From contig NZ_CAMTIA010000001.1 in NCBI RefSeq assembly GCF_947072475.1, positions 1 to 64,000 on the forward strand: DNA of 64,000 nucleotides, given 5' to 3'. The DNA is from an uncultured Deefgea sp. GTDB taxonomy: Bacteria; Pseudomonadota; Gammaproteobacteria; Burkholderiales; Chitinibacteraceae. The position numbers were made by a program, and so were the translations under genes. Shown piece by piece: positions 19,562 to 29,869 of the stretch. Below the pieces are notes generated by a model, which had not been told where the DNA came from, searched no databases, and saw nothing but the letters and a program-made list of their open reading frames with translations. Each line of letters opens with the position of its first letter. The stretch's first letter is position 1.

Positions 19562-20428
19562 ATGGTTTCAAACTCGCCACTTAGTGATCCACATGAATTT
19601 ACTTATTCGACGGCTGATTTCAATAAAGTGGTGCAATTAATTTATCAGCGCGCCGGTATTCGACTCAATGAGAGTAAGCAGCAAATGGTGTATAGCCGTT
19701 TGGCACGGCGCTTGCGTGCACTCAATATGACGTCATTTACACAATATTTAACGCAACTTGAAAAAGATACCGATTCAGAAGAATGGCAGCAATTTACTAA
19801 TGCATTGACCACGAATTTAACGTCTTTTTTTCGAGAGTCGTATCATTTTGATATGTTGGCGCAGCAAATGAAAAAAAGTGCCGCCAAGCCTTTTCGTATT
19901 TGGTGTTCCGCAGCCTCGACAGGGGAAGAGCCTTATTCTTTGGCAATGACTGCGATTGAGGCGTATCAAAATAATCATCCCAATGTTGAAATCGTCGCTT
20001 CTGATTTAGATACGCAAGTATTGGCCACAGGGGCAACTGGGATTTATACCTTAGACAAATTAGAAAAATTATCCATGGAGCGAAAGCGAGCCTTTTTTTT
20101 AAAAGGAAAAGGCAGTGATGCTGGCAAGGTCCGTGCCAAAACAATATTACGGGAATTGCTTGAGTTTCAGCAGATCAATTTGTTAAATGATGAATGGCCT
20201 TTGCAAGGTCGTTTTGATGCTATTTTTTGTCGTAATGTCATGATTTATTTTGATCGGCCAACACAGAAAGTGATTTTAGAAAAAATGGGGCATTTATTAA
20301 AACCGGAAGGACTTCTTTATGTTGGCCATTCTGAAAATTTGCAATTTCTATCGGATTATTATGCTTCTTGTGGAAAAACAACGTATCGCTTAACTGAGCG
20401 TGCGATTTCGCAATGGGGGCATCGCTAA
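19562..20428 (+). CDS. cheR: Chemotaxis protein methyltransferase CheR
   Basis: IWCSAASTGEEPYSLAM, FDAIFCRNVMIYFD, GLLYVGHSE motifs; start probably internal to the track ORF at 19532. Confidence 0.95.
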   Translation: MVSNSPLSDPHEFTYSTADFNKVVQLIYQRAGIRLNESKQQMVYSRLARRLRALNMTSFTQYLTQLEKDTDSEEWQQFTNALTTNLTSFFRESYHFDMLAQQMKKSAAKPFRIWCSAASTGEEPYSLAMTAIEAYQNNHPNVEIVASDLDTQVLATGATGIYTLDKLEKLSMERKRAFFLKGKGSDAGKVRAKTILRELLEFQQINLLNDEWPLQGRFDAIFCRNVMIYFDRPTQKVILEKMGHLLKPEGLLYVGHSENLQFLSDYYASCGKTTYRLTERAISQWGHR

Positions 20429-21042
20429 TGTCAACTCATCTTTATGAAGAGGTTTTGGCACCTACATTGTATTTTGATAAAAATTTTGATATTGAAGCGG
20501 CCAAAATTCTACCCGGTGAATATTATGTCACCGGCCGTGATATGTTGTTGGTCACCGTGCTAGGTTCATGCGTTGCAGCGTGCATTCGTGACCCCGTAAC
20601 GGGGATTGGCGGAATGAATCATTTTATGTTACCAGAATCTGCTGAATCAATGGCGACAGTGAATGGTTTATCTACTCGTTATGGCACATATGCCATGGAA
20701 ATTTTAATTAATCAATTACTCAAGCAGGGTGCCAAAAAAACGCGTTTAGAGGCAAAAGTATTTGGTGGTGGCAATGTGTTACGTGGCTTTACTGTTTCTA
20801 ATGTGGGCCTAAAAAATTCAGAATTTGTAAAAAGCTTTTTATCTTTAGAGCGCATTCCTATTGTTGCTGAAGATTTATTAGATATCTATCCAAGAAAAGT
20901 TTATTTTTTTTCTCAAACGGGGCGAGTTTTAATTCGGAAGTTAAAAGAAGTCCACAATAATACGATTGTTGAACGAGAAAAAAGCTATGGCGCGCGTTTG
21001 ACACATATTGATGAGGGTGGTGATATTGAGTTGTTTACTTAA
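20428..21042 (+). CDS. cheD: Chemoreceptor glutamine deamidase CheD
   Basis: LVTVLGSCVAACIRDPVTGIGGMNHFMLP catalytic motif; start overlaps cheR stop (TAATG). Confidence 0.95.
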   Translation: MSTHLYEEVLAPTLYFDKNFDIEAAKILPGEYYVTGRDMLLVTVLGSCVAACIRDPVTGIGGMNHFMLPESAESMATVNGLSTRYGTYAMEILINQLLKQGAKKTRLEAKVFGGGNVLRGFTVSNVGLKNSEFVKSFLSLERIPIVAEDLLDIYPRKVYFFSQTGRVLIRKLKEVHNNTIVEREKSYGARLTHIDEGGDIELFT

Positions 21043-21135
21043 AAAATGAATCAACCGTTTTTGTATTGTTGTCCGGCAGAAGGATCAATGACGGCACAGC
21101 CGTCGCGCTGAACTCAATGCGTTAGGGAGGCTGTA

Positions 21136-22218
21136 ATGGGGCAAAAAATCCGAGTGATTGTCGTTGATGATTCAGCATTAATGCGCAGCTTATTGAAAGA
21201 GGTGATTGATACGGCGCCAGATATGGAATGTGTTGCGGCGGCTCCTGATCCGCTGATCGCGCGAGAAAAAATTAGGGAACTCAATCCAGATGTTATTACA
21301 CTAGACGTCGAAATGCCGAAAATGGATGGTTTAGATTTTTTGGCGCGTTTAATGCGCTTAAAACCAACACCGGTACTGATGATCTCTTCGTTGACAGAAA
21401 AAGGCTCTGAAGTGGCATTGCGCGCGCTTGAATTGGGCGCTGTGGATATTATCGCCAAGCCAAAATTAAATATTGCGCAAGGCATTCAAGATTATGCAGA
21501 AGAAATTAGAGAGAAAATTCGCATGGCCGCCAAGGCGAGAGTAAGCACGCTATCGCAGCCGCATATTGCCGCGAACTACACTGCGGATGCGGTATTGTCT
21601 AAGACGGTAAGACCACTGATGAAATCCGAAAAATTGATTATTGTGGGGGCTTCAACCGGCGGCACAGAAGCGCTAAAAGAGTTTTTAGTGCCAATGCCTC
21701 CGGATGCGCCGGGTATTTTGATTGCGCAGCATATGCCCGAGATGTTTACCAAATCGTTTGCCAATCGTTTAGACACTTTATGTCGAATTACGGTAAAAGA
21801 AGCTGAGCATGGCGAACGTGTTTTGCCGGGGCATGCTTATATTGCGCCGGGGCACTCGCATCTTTTGCTGGGTATCTCGGGCGCCAACTATGTGTGTGAG
21901 TTGTCGCAAGCGCCGCCAGTGAATCGGCATCGGCCTTCGGTGGACGTGTTATTTCGATCGGCCGCAAATGTCGCTGGGCGTAACTCAATTGGCGTTATTC
22001 TGACCGGCATGGGCAAAGATGGCGCAGTGGGCATGCTAGAAATGCGCGAGGCGGGGGCGCATAATTTTGCGCAAGATGAAGCCAGTTGCGTGGTTTTTGG
22101 CATGCCCAAAGAAGCGATTGCCGTGGGCGGCGTGAATGAAATTGTTGGTTTGAAAGAGATGGCGCACAAAGTATTGTCATGGTTGGCGAGCAATGGTGGC
22201 AAGGCGCTTAGGATTTAA
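21136..22218 (+). CDS. cheB: Chemotaxis methylesterase CheB
   Basis: Receiver plus methylesterase ([44 protein letters not shown]). Confidence 0.96.
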   Translation: MGQKIRVIVVDDSALMRSLLKEVIDTAPDMECVAAAPDPLIAREKIRELNPDVITLDVEMPKMDGLDFLARLMRLKPTPVLMISSLTEKGSEVALRALELGAVDIIAKPKLNIAQGIQDYAEEIREKIRMAAKARVSTLSQPHIAANYTADAVLSKTVRPLMKSEKLIIVGASTGGTEALKEFLVPMPPDAPGILIAQHMPEMFTKSFANRLDTLCRITVKEAEHGERVLPGHAYIAPGHSHLLLGISGANYVCELSQAPPVNRHRPSVDVLFRSAANVAGRNSIGVILTGMGKDGAVGMLEMREAGAHNFAQDEASCVVFGMPKEAIAVGGVNEIVGLKEMAHKVLSWLASNGGKALRI

Positions 22219-22229
22219 AAAGGAAGGAC

Positions 22230-23567
22230 ATGGCTTTACCGGTATTAATTGTGGAAGATGACGATGCCTTACGTGAGGCATTACTCGATACGCTTGAATT
22301 AGGAGGATATCCAGCATTGGCCGCCGAGGATGGTTTGGCTGCTTTAGAATTATTAAAAATACATCGGGTCGGTATGGTCATTTCCGACGTACAAATGCAG
22401 CCGATGGATGGCGATACCCTTCTGAAAGAAATCAAAGCGCAATATCCTTGGCTACCTGTGATGCTGATGACGGCTTACGGCGTCATTGATCGGGCGGTCT
22501 CCGCGCTGCATGCCGGCGCGTGTCATTACTTACCCAAACCCTTTGAACCGGATTTATTGTTGGCGCAAGTAGAAAAATATCGGCTACCCGATATGGAGGG
22601 GGATGAGGTGTTGGCAGAGGCGCCCGCGATGCGCCAGCTTATGGCGATTGCTCGCCGAGCCGCCCTGGCCGATGCTTCAATCATGTTGACCGGGGAATCG
22701 GGCGTGGGCAAAGAAGTCATGGCGCGCTACATTCATCGGCATAGTCCTCGGGCCAATAAACCATTTATAGCGATTAACTGTGCGGCGATCCCTGAACAGC
22801 TACTCGAGTCGACTTTATTTGGCCATGAAAAAGGGGCGTTCACCGGTGCGGCAAGTCATCACATCGGTAAGTTTGAGCAGGCGCAAGGGGGTACTTTATT
22901 GCTGGATGAAGTGACCGAAATGCCATTGGCCTTGCAGGCCAAACTCCTTCGCGTGTTACAAGAACGTGAGTTGGAACGCGTCGGTGGCGTGAAATCGATT
23001 AGCTTGAATATTCGCATCTTGGCCACCAGCAATCGAGATCTCAGTCTTGAGGTTAAAGCTGGGCGTTTTCGTGAAGATTTATTTTATCGTTTGAATGTTT
23101 TTCCTTTGCGTATTCCGGCGCTGCGCGAGCGCTTGGAAGACTTAATTCCTTTGGCACGATCTATGCTTTCTACGTATTCAGTCGCTTATCAGCGCCGTTT
23201 GCCTCATTTGACGCCAGCAGCAGAACAAGCACTCAAAGCGCATCGTTGGTTGGGCAATATTCGCGAATTAGACAATGTGATTCAGCGGGCTTTAATTTTG
23301 GCCCCAGGGGATGAAATTGCCGTTGAACATTTGTATTTGCCACACGATGCGGCAAATTCTGCCGTTGATGTAGCAGTCGTGCTGCATGCCGATGCCAGCA
23401 TGGCCTCGGGCAATATGAAAGAGATGGAAAAGAATTTAATTCTTGAAGCATTGAAGTCAACGCAAGGGGTGAGAAAGGCTGCCGCAGAGAAATTGGGAAT
23501 GAGTGAACGGACTTTGCGCTATAAATTGGCGCAATACCGCGAACAAGACGGCAATTTACCAGTTTGA
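22230..23567 (+). CDS. fleR: Sigma-54-dependent response regulator, FleR/FlrC-like
   Basis: Receiver, AAA+ with GESGVGKEVMARYIH and GAFTGA, C-terminal Fis-type HTH (AAEKLGMSERTLRYKLAQYR); directly upstream of fliE. Confidence 0.88.
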   Translation: MALPVLIVEDDDALREALLDTLELGGYPALAAEDGLAALELLKIHRVGMVISDVQMQPMDGDTLLKEIKAQYPWLPVMLMTAYGVIDRAVSALHAGACHYLPKPFEPDLLLAQVEKYRLPDMEGDEVLAEAPAMRQLMAIARRAALADASIMLTGESGVGKEVMARYIHRHSPRANKPFIAINCAAIPEQLLESTLFGHEKGAFTGAASHHIGKFEQAQGGTLLLDEVTEMPLALQAKLLRVLQERELERVGGVKSISLNIRILATSNRDLSLEVKAGRFREDLFYRLNVFPLRIPALRERLEDLIPLARSMLSTYSVAYQRRLPHLTPAAEQALKAHRWLGNIRELDNVIQRALILAPGDEIAVEHLYLPHDAANSAVDVAVVLHADASMASGNMKEMEKNLILEALKSTQGVRKAAAEKLGMSERTLRYKLAQYREQDGNLPV

Positions 23568-23641
23568 TGCGACAGGGCGCAGTATTTGCTTGCCGCCATC
23601 GCCTTGCGCCCCTACAATTTTGCCAAGAAGGATAGGTAGTT

Positions 23642-23962
23642 ATGAGCGTGCAAGGAATAGATCAGGTTCTCGGCGAGTTAAGGTCGATGTCTGCTTTAGC
23701 ATCTGGTCAGCCAGCAGCAAAAGCAGCCGAAGCGGGAGCACCTGATTTTGCCGAGTTACTAAAACAATCCATCGACCAAGTGAACCAAGTATCGCAAGGC
23801 GCACAAGCCCAGCAAGCGGCTTTTCAGTCGGGCGATTCTGACGCGAATTTACAAGATGTGATGGTTTCATTGCAAAAGGCCAGTTTGAGTTTTCAAACCA
23901 TGGTGCAAGTACGCAATAAGCTAGTGACTGCCTATCAAGAAGTGATGAATATGCAGGTATAA
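23642..23962 (+). CDS. fliE: Flagellar hook-basal body protein FliE
   Basis: LQDVMVSLQKASLSFQTMVQVRNKLVTAYQEVMNMQV. Confidence 0.95.
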   Translation: MSVQGIDQVLGELRSMSALASGQPAAKAAEAGAPDFAELLKQSIDQVNQVSQGAQAQQAAFQSGDSDANLQDVMVSLQKASLSFQTMVQVRNKLVTAYQEVMNMQV

Positions 23963-23989
23963 ACCTGACACCTTGAAAATCGGTAAGGT

Positions 23990-25708
23990 ATGGCAGAAGC
24001 GGGCGTCGCGACAGATAACACCATAGTTAGAGCAGGAAATTTCGGTGGGCTGCGTCAGCGCTTCAGCGAGATGCCTGCTGCGCGTAAAATGTTGGCCATG
24101 GTGATGCTGGCCATTATTGTTGCTGGGGTCCTTGGTTCGTTAATGTGGTCACGCGAGCCGGCGTATCGCATTTTATTTACCAATTTGCCAGATAAAGACG
24201 GTGGCGCAGTCATTCAGTCTTTGCAGCAGCTCAATATCCCCTACAAGCTCGATGCTGGCATGATTTCAGTTCCAGCAGAAAAAATCTACGATGTTCGGCT
24301 CAAACTCGCGGCGCAAGGTTTACCTAAAGCGGCCAATACCGGTTTTGAGTTAATCGACAATCAAAAATTTGGTGTTTCTCAGTTTACTGAGCAAGTCAAT
24401 TATCAGCGAGCAATCGAAGGTGAGTTAGTTCGCTCGATTGAAAGTATCTCTTCAGTAGAAAAAGCCCGGGTGCATTTGGCAACGCCAAAGCAAACGGTAT
24501 TTTTGCGTGATCAGCAAAAACCATCGGCGTCGATTGTGCTTACTTTACATCCGGGCCGCGTGCTTGATGGTGGGCAGGTCGCGGGCATTATCCATTTAGT
24601 GTCATCGAGTATTCCCGGGATGCCGGTGACCAATGTGACGGTGGTCGATCAAGATGGCAATTTATTATCGCGCTCAGCCGATTTAAATAAGGGCACCTTA
24701 GATCAGCGCCAGCTGCAGTATGTCAATACCGTTGAAAGAGGCTTTGTTGAGCGACTAGAAACGATTTTGGCGCCGATTGTCGGTAAAGGCAATGTGCGCG
24801 CCGAAGTCACGGCCCAGCTCGATTTTTCTGAAATAGAGCAAACGTCAGAAACGTATCGCCCTAATTCGCCGCCCAATGCCGCTGCGATTCGTAGTTTGCA
24901 ATCGTTGGAGCAAGCGGGTAAATCGAGCGAAGAGATGGCGATGGGCGTGCCAGGCGCATTATCTAATCAGCCGCCAGGTGCGGCACTCGCGCCGATTACG
25001 GCACCCGTTGCTTCTGGTGCGAGCGCCATATTGCCGGCCACACAAAGCAATTCGCGTAAAGAGGCCACGACTAATTTTGAAGTGGATAAAACCATCCAGC
25101 ATGTGAAGCAGTCAGTGGGGGCTGTTAAGCGCCTTTCTGCAGCGGTGGTGCTCAATTACAAGGCTGGCAAAGATAAAGATGGCAAGTTGTCGTATGTGCC
25201 ATTCTCGCCGCAAGAAATGCTACAGATTAACAATTTGGTGCGCGAGGCAATTGGTTATAACAAAGAGCGTGGCGACTCGGTGAACGTGGTGAATGCCGCT
25301 TTTGCTGAATCGATTCCTTTGGAAGAAAAACCATTACAAGATCGCGCTTTAAGTTATGTGCAAAATAATGGCCCAGACGTCTTAAAAGCGTTGGTGATTT
25401 TAGTGGCGGTGATTTATTTACTCTTCTTTATTGTTCGACCGCTGATGAAAGACATCACGCGCTCTCGCGAAGCGGCCCGCACCACCGAGCTTGATTTGGG
25501 GGATATGCCGGTCGGCGAGCACTTCTCGCCAGATTCGAAAGGGCCGGCCAGTGAGAGCGAGGACGAGCAGCAAAAAATGTCGGCTTTTGCTGACTTATTG
25601 CAGCAAGCTAAAGAGTTGGCTAAAAATGATCCGCGCATGGTCGCAACGATTTTGCGTGAATGGATGATGGTTAATGCGGAGAAATCCGATCCCAATAAAA
25701 TGTCTTAG
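23990..25708 (+). CDS. fliF: Flagellar M-ring protein FliF
   Basis: ILFTNLPDKDGGAVIQSLQQLNIPYKL; FTEQVNYQRAIEGELVRSIESI. Confidence 0.97.
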   Translation: MAEAGVATDNTIVRAGNFGGLRQRFSEMPAARKMLAMVMLAIIVAGVLGSLMWSREPAYRILFTNLPDKDGGAVIQSLQQLNIPYKLDAGMISVPAEKIYDVRLKLAAQGLPKAANTGFELIDNQKFGVSQFTEQVNYQRAIEGELVRSIESISSVEKARVHLATPKQTVFLRDQQKPSASIVLTLHPGRVLDGGQVAGIIHLVSSSIPGMPVTNVTVVDQDGNLLSRSADLNKGTLDQRQLQYVNTVERGFVERLETILAPIVGKGNVRAEVTAQLDFSEIEQTSETYRPNSPPNAAAIRSLQSLEQAGKSSEEMAMGVPGALSNQPPGAALAPITAPVASGASAILPATQSNSRKEATTNFEVDKTIQHVKQSVGAVKRLSAAVVLNYKAGKDKDGKLSYVPFSPQEMLQINNLVREAIGYNKERGDSVNVVNAAFAESIPLEEKPLQDRALSYVQNNGPDVLKALVILVAVIYLLFFIVRPLMKDITRSREAARTTELDLGDMPVGEHFSPDSKGPASESEDEQQKMSAFADLLQQAKELAKNDPRMVATILREWMMVNAEKSDPNKMS

Positions 25709-25719
25709 GAGTCATCGAG

Positions 25720-26727
25720 ATGGCAGCCAATATAAATGAAGACGGCGTCAATCGTGGAGCCTTATTACTAATGTCTTTGGGTGAGGATTGTGCGGTTGAA
25801 ATTTTTAAGTTTTTAGGACCGAAAGAAGTTCAAAAAATTGGTTTTGCGATGGCGAATATGAATTCGGTCAAGCGCGAAGATATGGACAAAGTGCTCGGGG
25901 ATTTCATTGCTTCGACGCAAAATCGCGCCAATTTGGGCGCTGCCGATGAATATATTCGTTCGGTCTTAACCAAGGCTCTGGGTACCGATAAAGCCGCCAA
26001 TTTGCTCGATCGAATCTTGCAAGGCAATGACAATAACGGCATTGAATCGCTTAAATGGATGGATGCCATTGCGGTGGCTGAATTGATTAAAAACGAACAT
26101 CCGCAGATTATTGCCACCATCATGGTGCATTTAGAGCCGGATCAATCGTCAGAAATCATGGGGCATTTTGTTGAGCGCTTACGCAATGATGTCTTGCTAC
26201 GGATTGCAACCTTAGAGGGCGTGCAGCCGGCGGCATTAAAAGAACTGAATGATGTCTTAACGCAGCTTTTGTCAGGCACTGATAAACTGAAAAAAAGTGC
26301 CATGGGCGGGGTGCAAATGGCGGCCGATATGCTCAATTTTATGGGCAGCGCGGTGGAAACCTCGGCGGTTGCCAATATTCGTGAATACGATCCTGAACTG
26401 GCGCAAAAAATTCAAGACAAAATGTTTACCTTCGACAATGTGTTGGACATTGATGACCGTGGTATCCAGCTCTTGATGCGTGAAGTTCAATCTGATTCTT
26501 TGGTGGTCGCGCTCAAAGGCACCAGCCAAGCATTACGCGAAAAAATATTTAAAAATATGTCACAACGCGCGGCAGAAATGTTGCGTGAAGATCTAGAAGC
26601 AAAAGGGCCGGTTAAACTTTCTGAAGTCGAAGGCGAGCAAAAAGAAATTCTTAAAATCGTACGTCGCCTGGCCGATGAAGGACAAATTGTATTGGGCGGC
26701 GGCGGCGGCGAGGGTTTAGTTGATTAA
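25720..26727 (+). CDS. fliG: Flagellar motor switch protein FliG
   Basis: EHPQIIATIMVHLEPDQSSEIM; FTFDNVLDIDDRGIQLLMREV. Confidence 0.97.
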   Translation: MAANINEDGVNRGALLLMSLGEDCAVEIFKFLGPKEVQKIGFAMANMNSVKREDMDKVLGDFIASTQNRANLGAADEYIRSVLTKALGTDKAANLLDRILQGNDNNGIESLKWMDAIAVAELIKNEHPQIIATIMVHLEPDQSSEIMGHFVERLRNDVLLRIATLEGVQPAALKELNDVLTQLLSGTDKLKKSAMGGVQMAADMLNFMGSAVETSAVANIREYDPELAQKIQDKMFTFDNVLDIDDRGIQLLMREVQSDSLVVALKGTSQALREKIFKNMSQRAAEMLREDLEAKGPVKLSEVEGEQKEILKIVRRLADEGQIVLGGGGGEGLVD

Positions 26728-26735
26728 GGAACACC

Positions 26736-27647
26736 ATGTCAGGACCCCATCGTCGCGTGATTCCACGCGAAGAGCTATCTGAGTTTCAGCTCTGGCAATT
26801 TAATTCTCTCCTTGATACCCCCAAGGCCACACCCGCTCCACCTGTAGTTGAAACGCCTGAGGTGATCGAGCCTATATCTGAGCTACTGGCGTCGCCGGAG
26901 TTGGCGCCGGAGGCGGCTTTGCCCGATGAGCCGAGCTTGCCGCTACCCACCGCAGAAGAGATCGAAGCCATTCAGCAGCAAGCGCATCATGAAGGTTTTC
27001 AAGCGGGTTTAGAGGCGGGACGCTTGGCTGGGGAGGCCGAAACGCAGCAATTGCTGCATTTACTGGGGCATATCACCGAAACCTTAGCGCAGGGCGAGGC
27101 ACAATTGGCAGAGTCGGTACTCGATTTGGCTTTGCTCGCGGCAAGACAAATGATTTGTGATGAACTAAAAAGTCAGCCCAAGCAATTGCTGGCCCCGATC
27201 CGTGAGGCCTTAGCAATGATCCCAACGGCGACCCACCCATCGCGCTTATTTTTGTCGCCCGAAGATTTTGAATTGCTGCACTCGTCGCTACAAATTGAAT
27301 TGCCTGACGACGTTTGGCGTTTGGTCGCCGATCCCAATTTATTGAGTGGCAGCTGCAAAATTGAAACACCCGCCACGCAGTTGTCTTTTTCTCTGGCGTC
27401 GCGCTGGGAAAATATTCTTAGGGTATTGAAACGCAGTGAGCGAACTGATTTAGCTTGGGGGCAATACCCGGCGGAAGAAACGCAGGCGGCACCTGCAGCC
27501 CCGCATTTAGAAACGCCACTGCCACCAGTAAGCACGGATCTTGAATCCGTAGCGATCATCGATGCATCGCCATCGCCATCGCCATCGCTATCGCTATCGC
27601 CACCGTCACCGTCTTTGGCGCCCGCGGCCGACGCTGAGCTCACTTAG
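26736..27647 (+). CDS. fliH: Flagellar assembly protein FliH
   Basis: HHEGFQAGLEAGRLAGEAE and position between fliG and fliI; low-complexity C-terminus. Confidence 0.9.
   Translation: MSGPHRRVIPREELSEFQLWQFNSLLDTPKATPAPPVVETPEVIEPISELLASPELAPEAALPDEPSLPLPTAEEIEAIQQQAHHEGFQAGLEAGRLAGEAETQQLLHLLGHITETLAQGEAQLAESVLDLALLAARQMICDELKSQPKQLLAPIREALAMIPTATHPSRLFLSPEDFELLHSSLQIELPDDVWRLVADPNLLSGSCKIETPATQLSFSLASRWENILRVLKRSERTDLAWGQYPAEETQAAPAAPHLETPLPPVSTDLESVAIIDASPSPSPSLSLSPPSPSLAPAADAELT
27565..27612 (+). repeat. Hexanucleotide tandem repeat in the fliH 3' end (about 8 units of CATCGC/TATCGC/CACCGT)
   Basis: catcgc x4, tatcgc x2, caccgt x2; encodes the SPSPSPSLSLSPPSPS tail. Confidence 0.9.
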
Positions 27648-27650
27648 TTT

Positions 27651-29051
27651 ATGAGCACGCCAATTCAATTAATTCAGAGCTATCTCAATGATTGCGGCTC
27701 GGCCATTGCTGCGATTCGGCCCTGCCAGCCGCGTGGGCGTTTAACGCGTGTTTCGGGCATGGTGCTCGAAGCGGTTGGTTTGCGGCTGCCGATTGGCGCA
27801 TCGTGCCAAGTGATGACGCCCAATGGCCATTCAGTCGAAGCGGTGGTGGTGGGTTTTCAAGAAAGTCGGCTTTTTTTAATGCCGATTGCTGAAGTGTATG
27901 GCGTTGAGCCCGGCGCGGCAGTGATTCCACTGGAGGATTTTTCCGCGTGGGAGCCCGAATTTGGCAAACCTCGCGTAGCGCAGCGGCGTGTTGAAGATCA
28001 TGGTCGGCAAGTGCCGGTCGGATGGGGATTACTCAATCGAATTTTAGACGGCTTAGGGCGGCCACTCGACGGCAAAGGACCGCTGCAATTTGAGAGCTAT
28101 CAGCCCTTATTTGCCCGTCCGTATAACCCCATGGATAGAGAACCTGTCAAGCAAGTGATGGACGTTGGCGTGCGCGCCATTAACGCCATGCTGACGGTTG
28201 GGCGCGGGCAACGCTTGGGTTTATTTGCCGGTTCTGGGGTGGGTAAATCGGTGCTGCTTGGCATGATGGCGCGTTACACCAAGGCCGATGTGGTGGTGGT
28301 GGGCTTAATCGGTGAGCGGGGCCGAGAGGTTAAAGATTTTATTGAAAACATTCTGGGTGACGAAGGCCGTGCGCGCAGTGTGGTGGTCGCGGCGCCGGCC
28401 GATACGCCGCCTTTGCTGCGTTTATATGGTGCCGCTTACGCGACCAGCATTGCCGAGTATTTTCGCGATCAAGGGCAAAATGTACTGCTGATTATGGATT
28501 CCTTAACCCGCTATGCGATGGCGCAGCGAGAAATCGCCCTGGCCATTGGTGAGCCCCCCGCAACCAAAGGTTATCCGCCTTCGGTATTTGCGCGTTTACC
28601 GCAATTGGTCGAGCGGGCTGGCAATGGTCGGGAGGGTGGCGGCTCAATTACGGCTTTTTATACTGTGTTGTCAGAAGGGGACGATCAGCAAGATCCCATC
28701 GCTGACAATGCCCGCGCGATTTTAGATGGTCACTTTGTCTTGTCACGGCAATTGGCGGAATCTGGGCATTATCCGGCGATTGATATCGAAGCGTCTATTT
28801 CACGGGTAATGCACGATATTATTAGCCAGCCTGAGTTTGATTTAGTGCGTCAATTTAAGCACTTGTATGCTCGCTATCAGCGTAGCCGCGATTTAATCAG
28901 CGTTGGCGCATATGTGCCGGGGTCCGATCCGGTGCTCGATGAAGCGATACGTCGGCATCCCGGTTTTGAAGCTTTTTTGCAACAAGGCATTCACGAACAA
29001 GAAAGCTACGAAGGCGCTAGAGTGAAGTTAGCGCAATTATTTGGGATGTGA
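27651..29051 (+). CDS. fliI: Flagellum-specific ATPase FliI
   Basis: Walker [34 protein letters not shown]. Confidence 0.97.
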   Translation: MSTPIQLIQSYLNDCGSAIAAIRPCQPRGRLTRVSGMVLEAVGLRLPIGASCQVMTPNGHSVEAVVVGFQESRLFLMPIAEVYGVEPGAAVIPLEDFSAWEPEFGKPRVAQRRVEDHGRQVPVGWGLLNRILDGLGRPLDGKGPLQFESYQPLFARPYNPMDREPVKQVMDVGVRAINAMLTVGRGQRLGLFAGSGVGKSVLLGMMARYTKADVVVVGLIGERGREVKDFIENILGDEGRARSVVVAAPADTPPLLRLYGAAYATSIAEYFRDQGQNVLLIMDSLTRYAMAQREIALAIGEPPATKGYPPSVFARLPQLVERAGNGREGGGSITAFYTVLSEGDDQQDPIADNARAILDGHFVLSRQLAESGHYPAIDIEASISRVMHDIISQPEFDLVRQFKHLYARYQRSRDLISVGAYVPGSDPVLDEAIRRHPGFEAFLQQGIHEQESYEGARVKLAQLFGM

Positions 29052-29055
29052 TTGA

Positions 29056-29487
29056 GTGGCGCAATTTCGTTTTGCTTTTTTATTGCAACTGGCGATTGAT
29101 CAGCGCGAAGACGCGGCACGGCTGATGCAAGCCGCGCAAGCAGCGTGGTTATTGGCGCGCAATAAGCTTGAGCAAGTGGATGGCTTTCGGCATGAATACC
29201 GCGCTCGCTTGGCCAATAGTGCGCAAACCGGCATGTCGATTGGCCAGTGGCGTGATTATCAATTGTTTTTGGCCAAACTCGATGGCGCTGCCGATCAGCA
29301 AATCTTTGAAGTGGAACGTTTAGCGTTGGAATATGAACGGCATAAAACGGATTGGCAAAGCTGCGAGCGCAAAGTAAAAGCATTTGAAGCCTTACGCGAT
29401 CGGCACAATCAAGCTGAATTACGCAAAGAAGGGCAGCAAGAGCAAAAACTGCTCGATGAATTTAATAGCCGTTTAGGGCGATATTAA
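29056..29487 (+). CDS. fliJ: Flagellar export chaperone FliJ
   Basis: Coiled-coil 143 aa directly after fliI; GTG start. Confidence 0.85.
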   Translation: MAQFRFAFLLQLAIDQREDAARLMQAAQAAWLLARNKLEQVDGFRHEYRARLANSAQTGMSIGQWRDYQLFLAKLDGAADQQIFEVERLALEYERHKTDWQSCERKVKAFEALRDRHNQAELRKEGQQEQKLLDEFNSRLGRY

Positions 29488-29511
29488 ACGCGCGGCAGTA
29501 ACAGAAACAAC

Positions 29512-29534
29512 AAAGCCCCACATTGGGGCTTTTG
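29512..29534 (+). terminator. Terminator at end of fli operon
   Basis: AAAGCCCCACATTGGGGCTTTT. Confidence 0.75.
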
Positions 29535-29541
29535 TCATTGC

Positions 29542-29616
29542 TGGTGTCCCCGACAGGAATCGAACCTGTATCTAGCGCTTAGGAGGCACTGGTACTATCC
29601 GTTGTACTACGAGGAC
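29542..29616 (-). tRNA. tRNA-Arg (anticodon CCU)
   Basis: Reverse complement GTCCTCGTAGTACAACGGATAGTACCAGTGCCTCCTAAGCGCTAGATACAGGTTCGATTCCTGTCGGGGACACCA folds as a cloverleaf with encoded CCA. Confidence 0.93.
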
Positions 29617-29869
29617 TACGGCGGCGATTGTACCGCAAGGGCGGTGCTTCTGCCAGCTGTGATCGGGGGGCTGGATATTGAGTTTGAATCGCTCAAGCCA
29701 ATGGCAACCGACCGGAGCCGTGCTGACTGGTAGATTGTGATGCTGTTGCCACGACTGTGGCTAAATAATTGACTACCTTGCAGCAAAATGACATTAATCA
29801 ACGCTATGGGGTGATTGTTGCCCTAGGCTATACGTCAATAGTGTCAGCGCATTCGTTCAGGAGAAATTC

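Noticed and set aside
23570-23641. Possible sigma-54 promoter upstream of fliE
   Set aside because: Looked for TGGCAC-N5-TTGC; no convincing GG/GC pair at correct spacing, so not called.
27173-27643. Long minus-strand ORF (156 aa) opposite fliH
   Set aside because: Antisense shadow of fliH; Ser/Gly/Asp low complexity mirrors the fliH repeat tail; no RBS or family motif.
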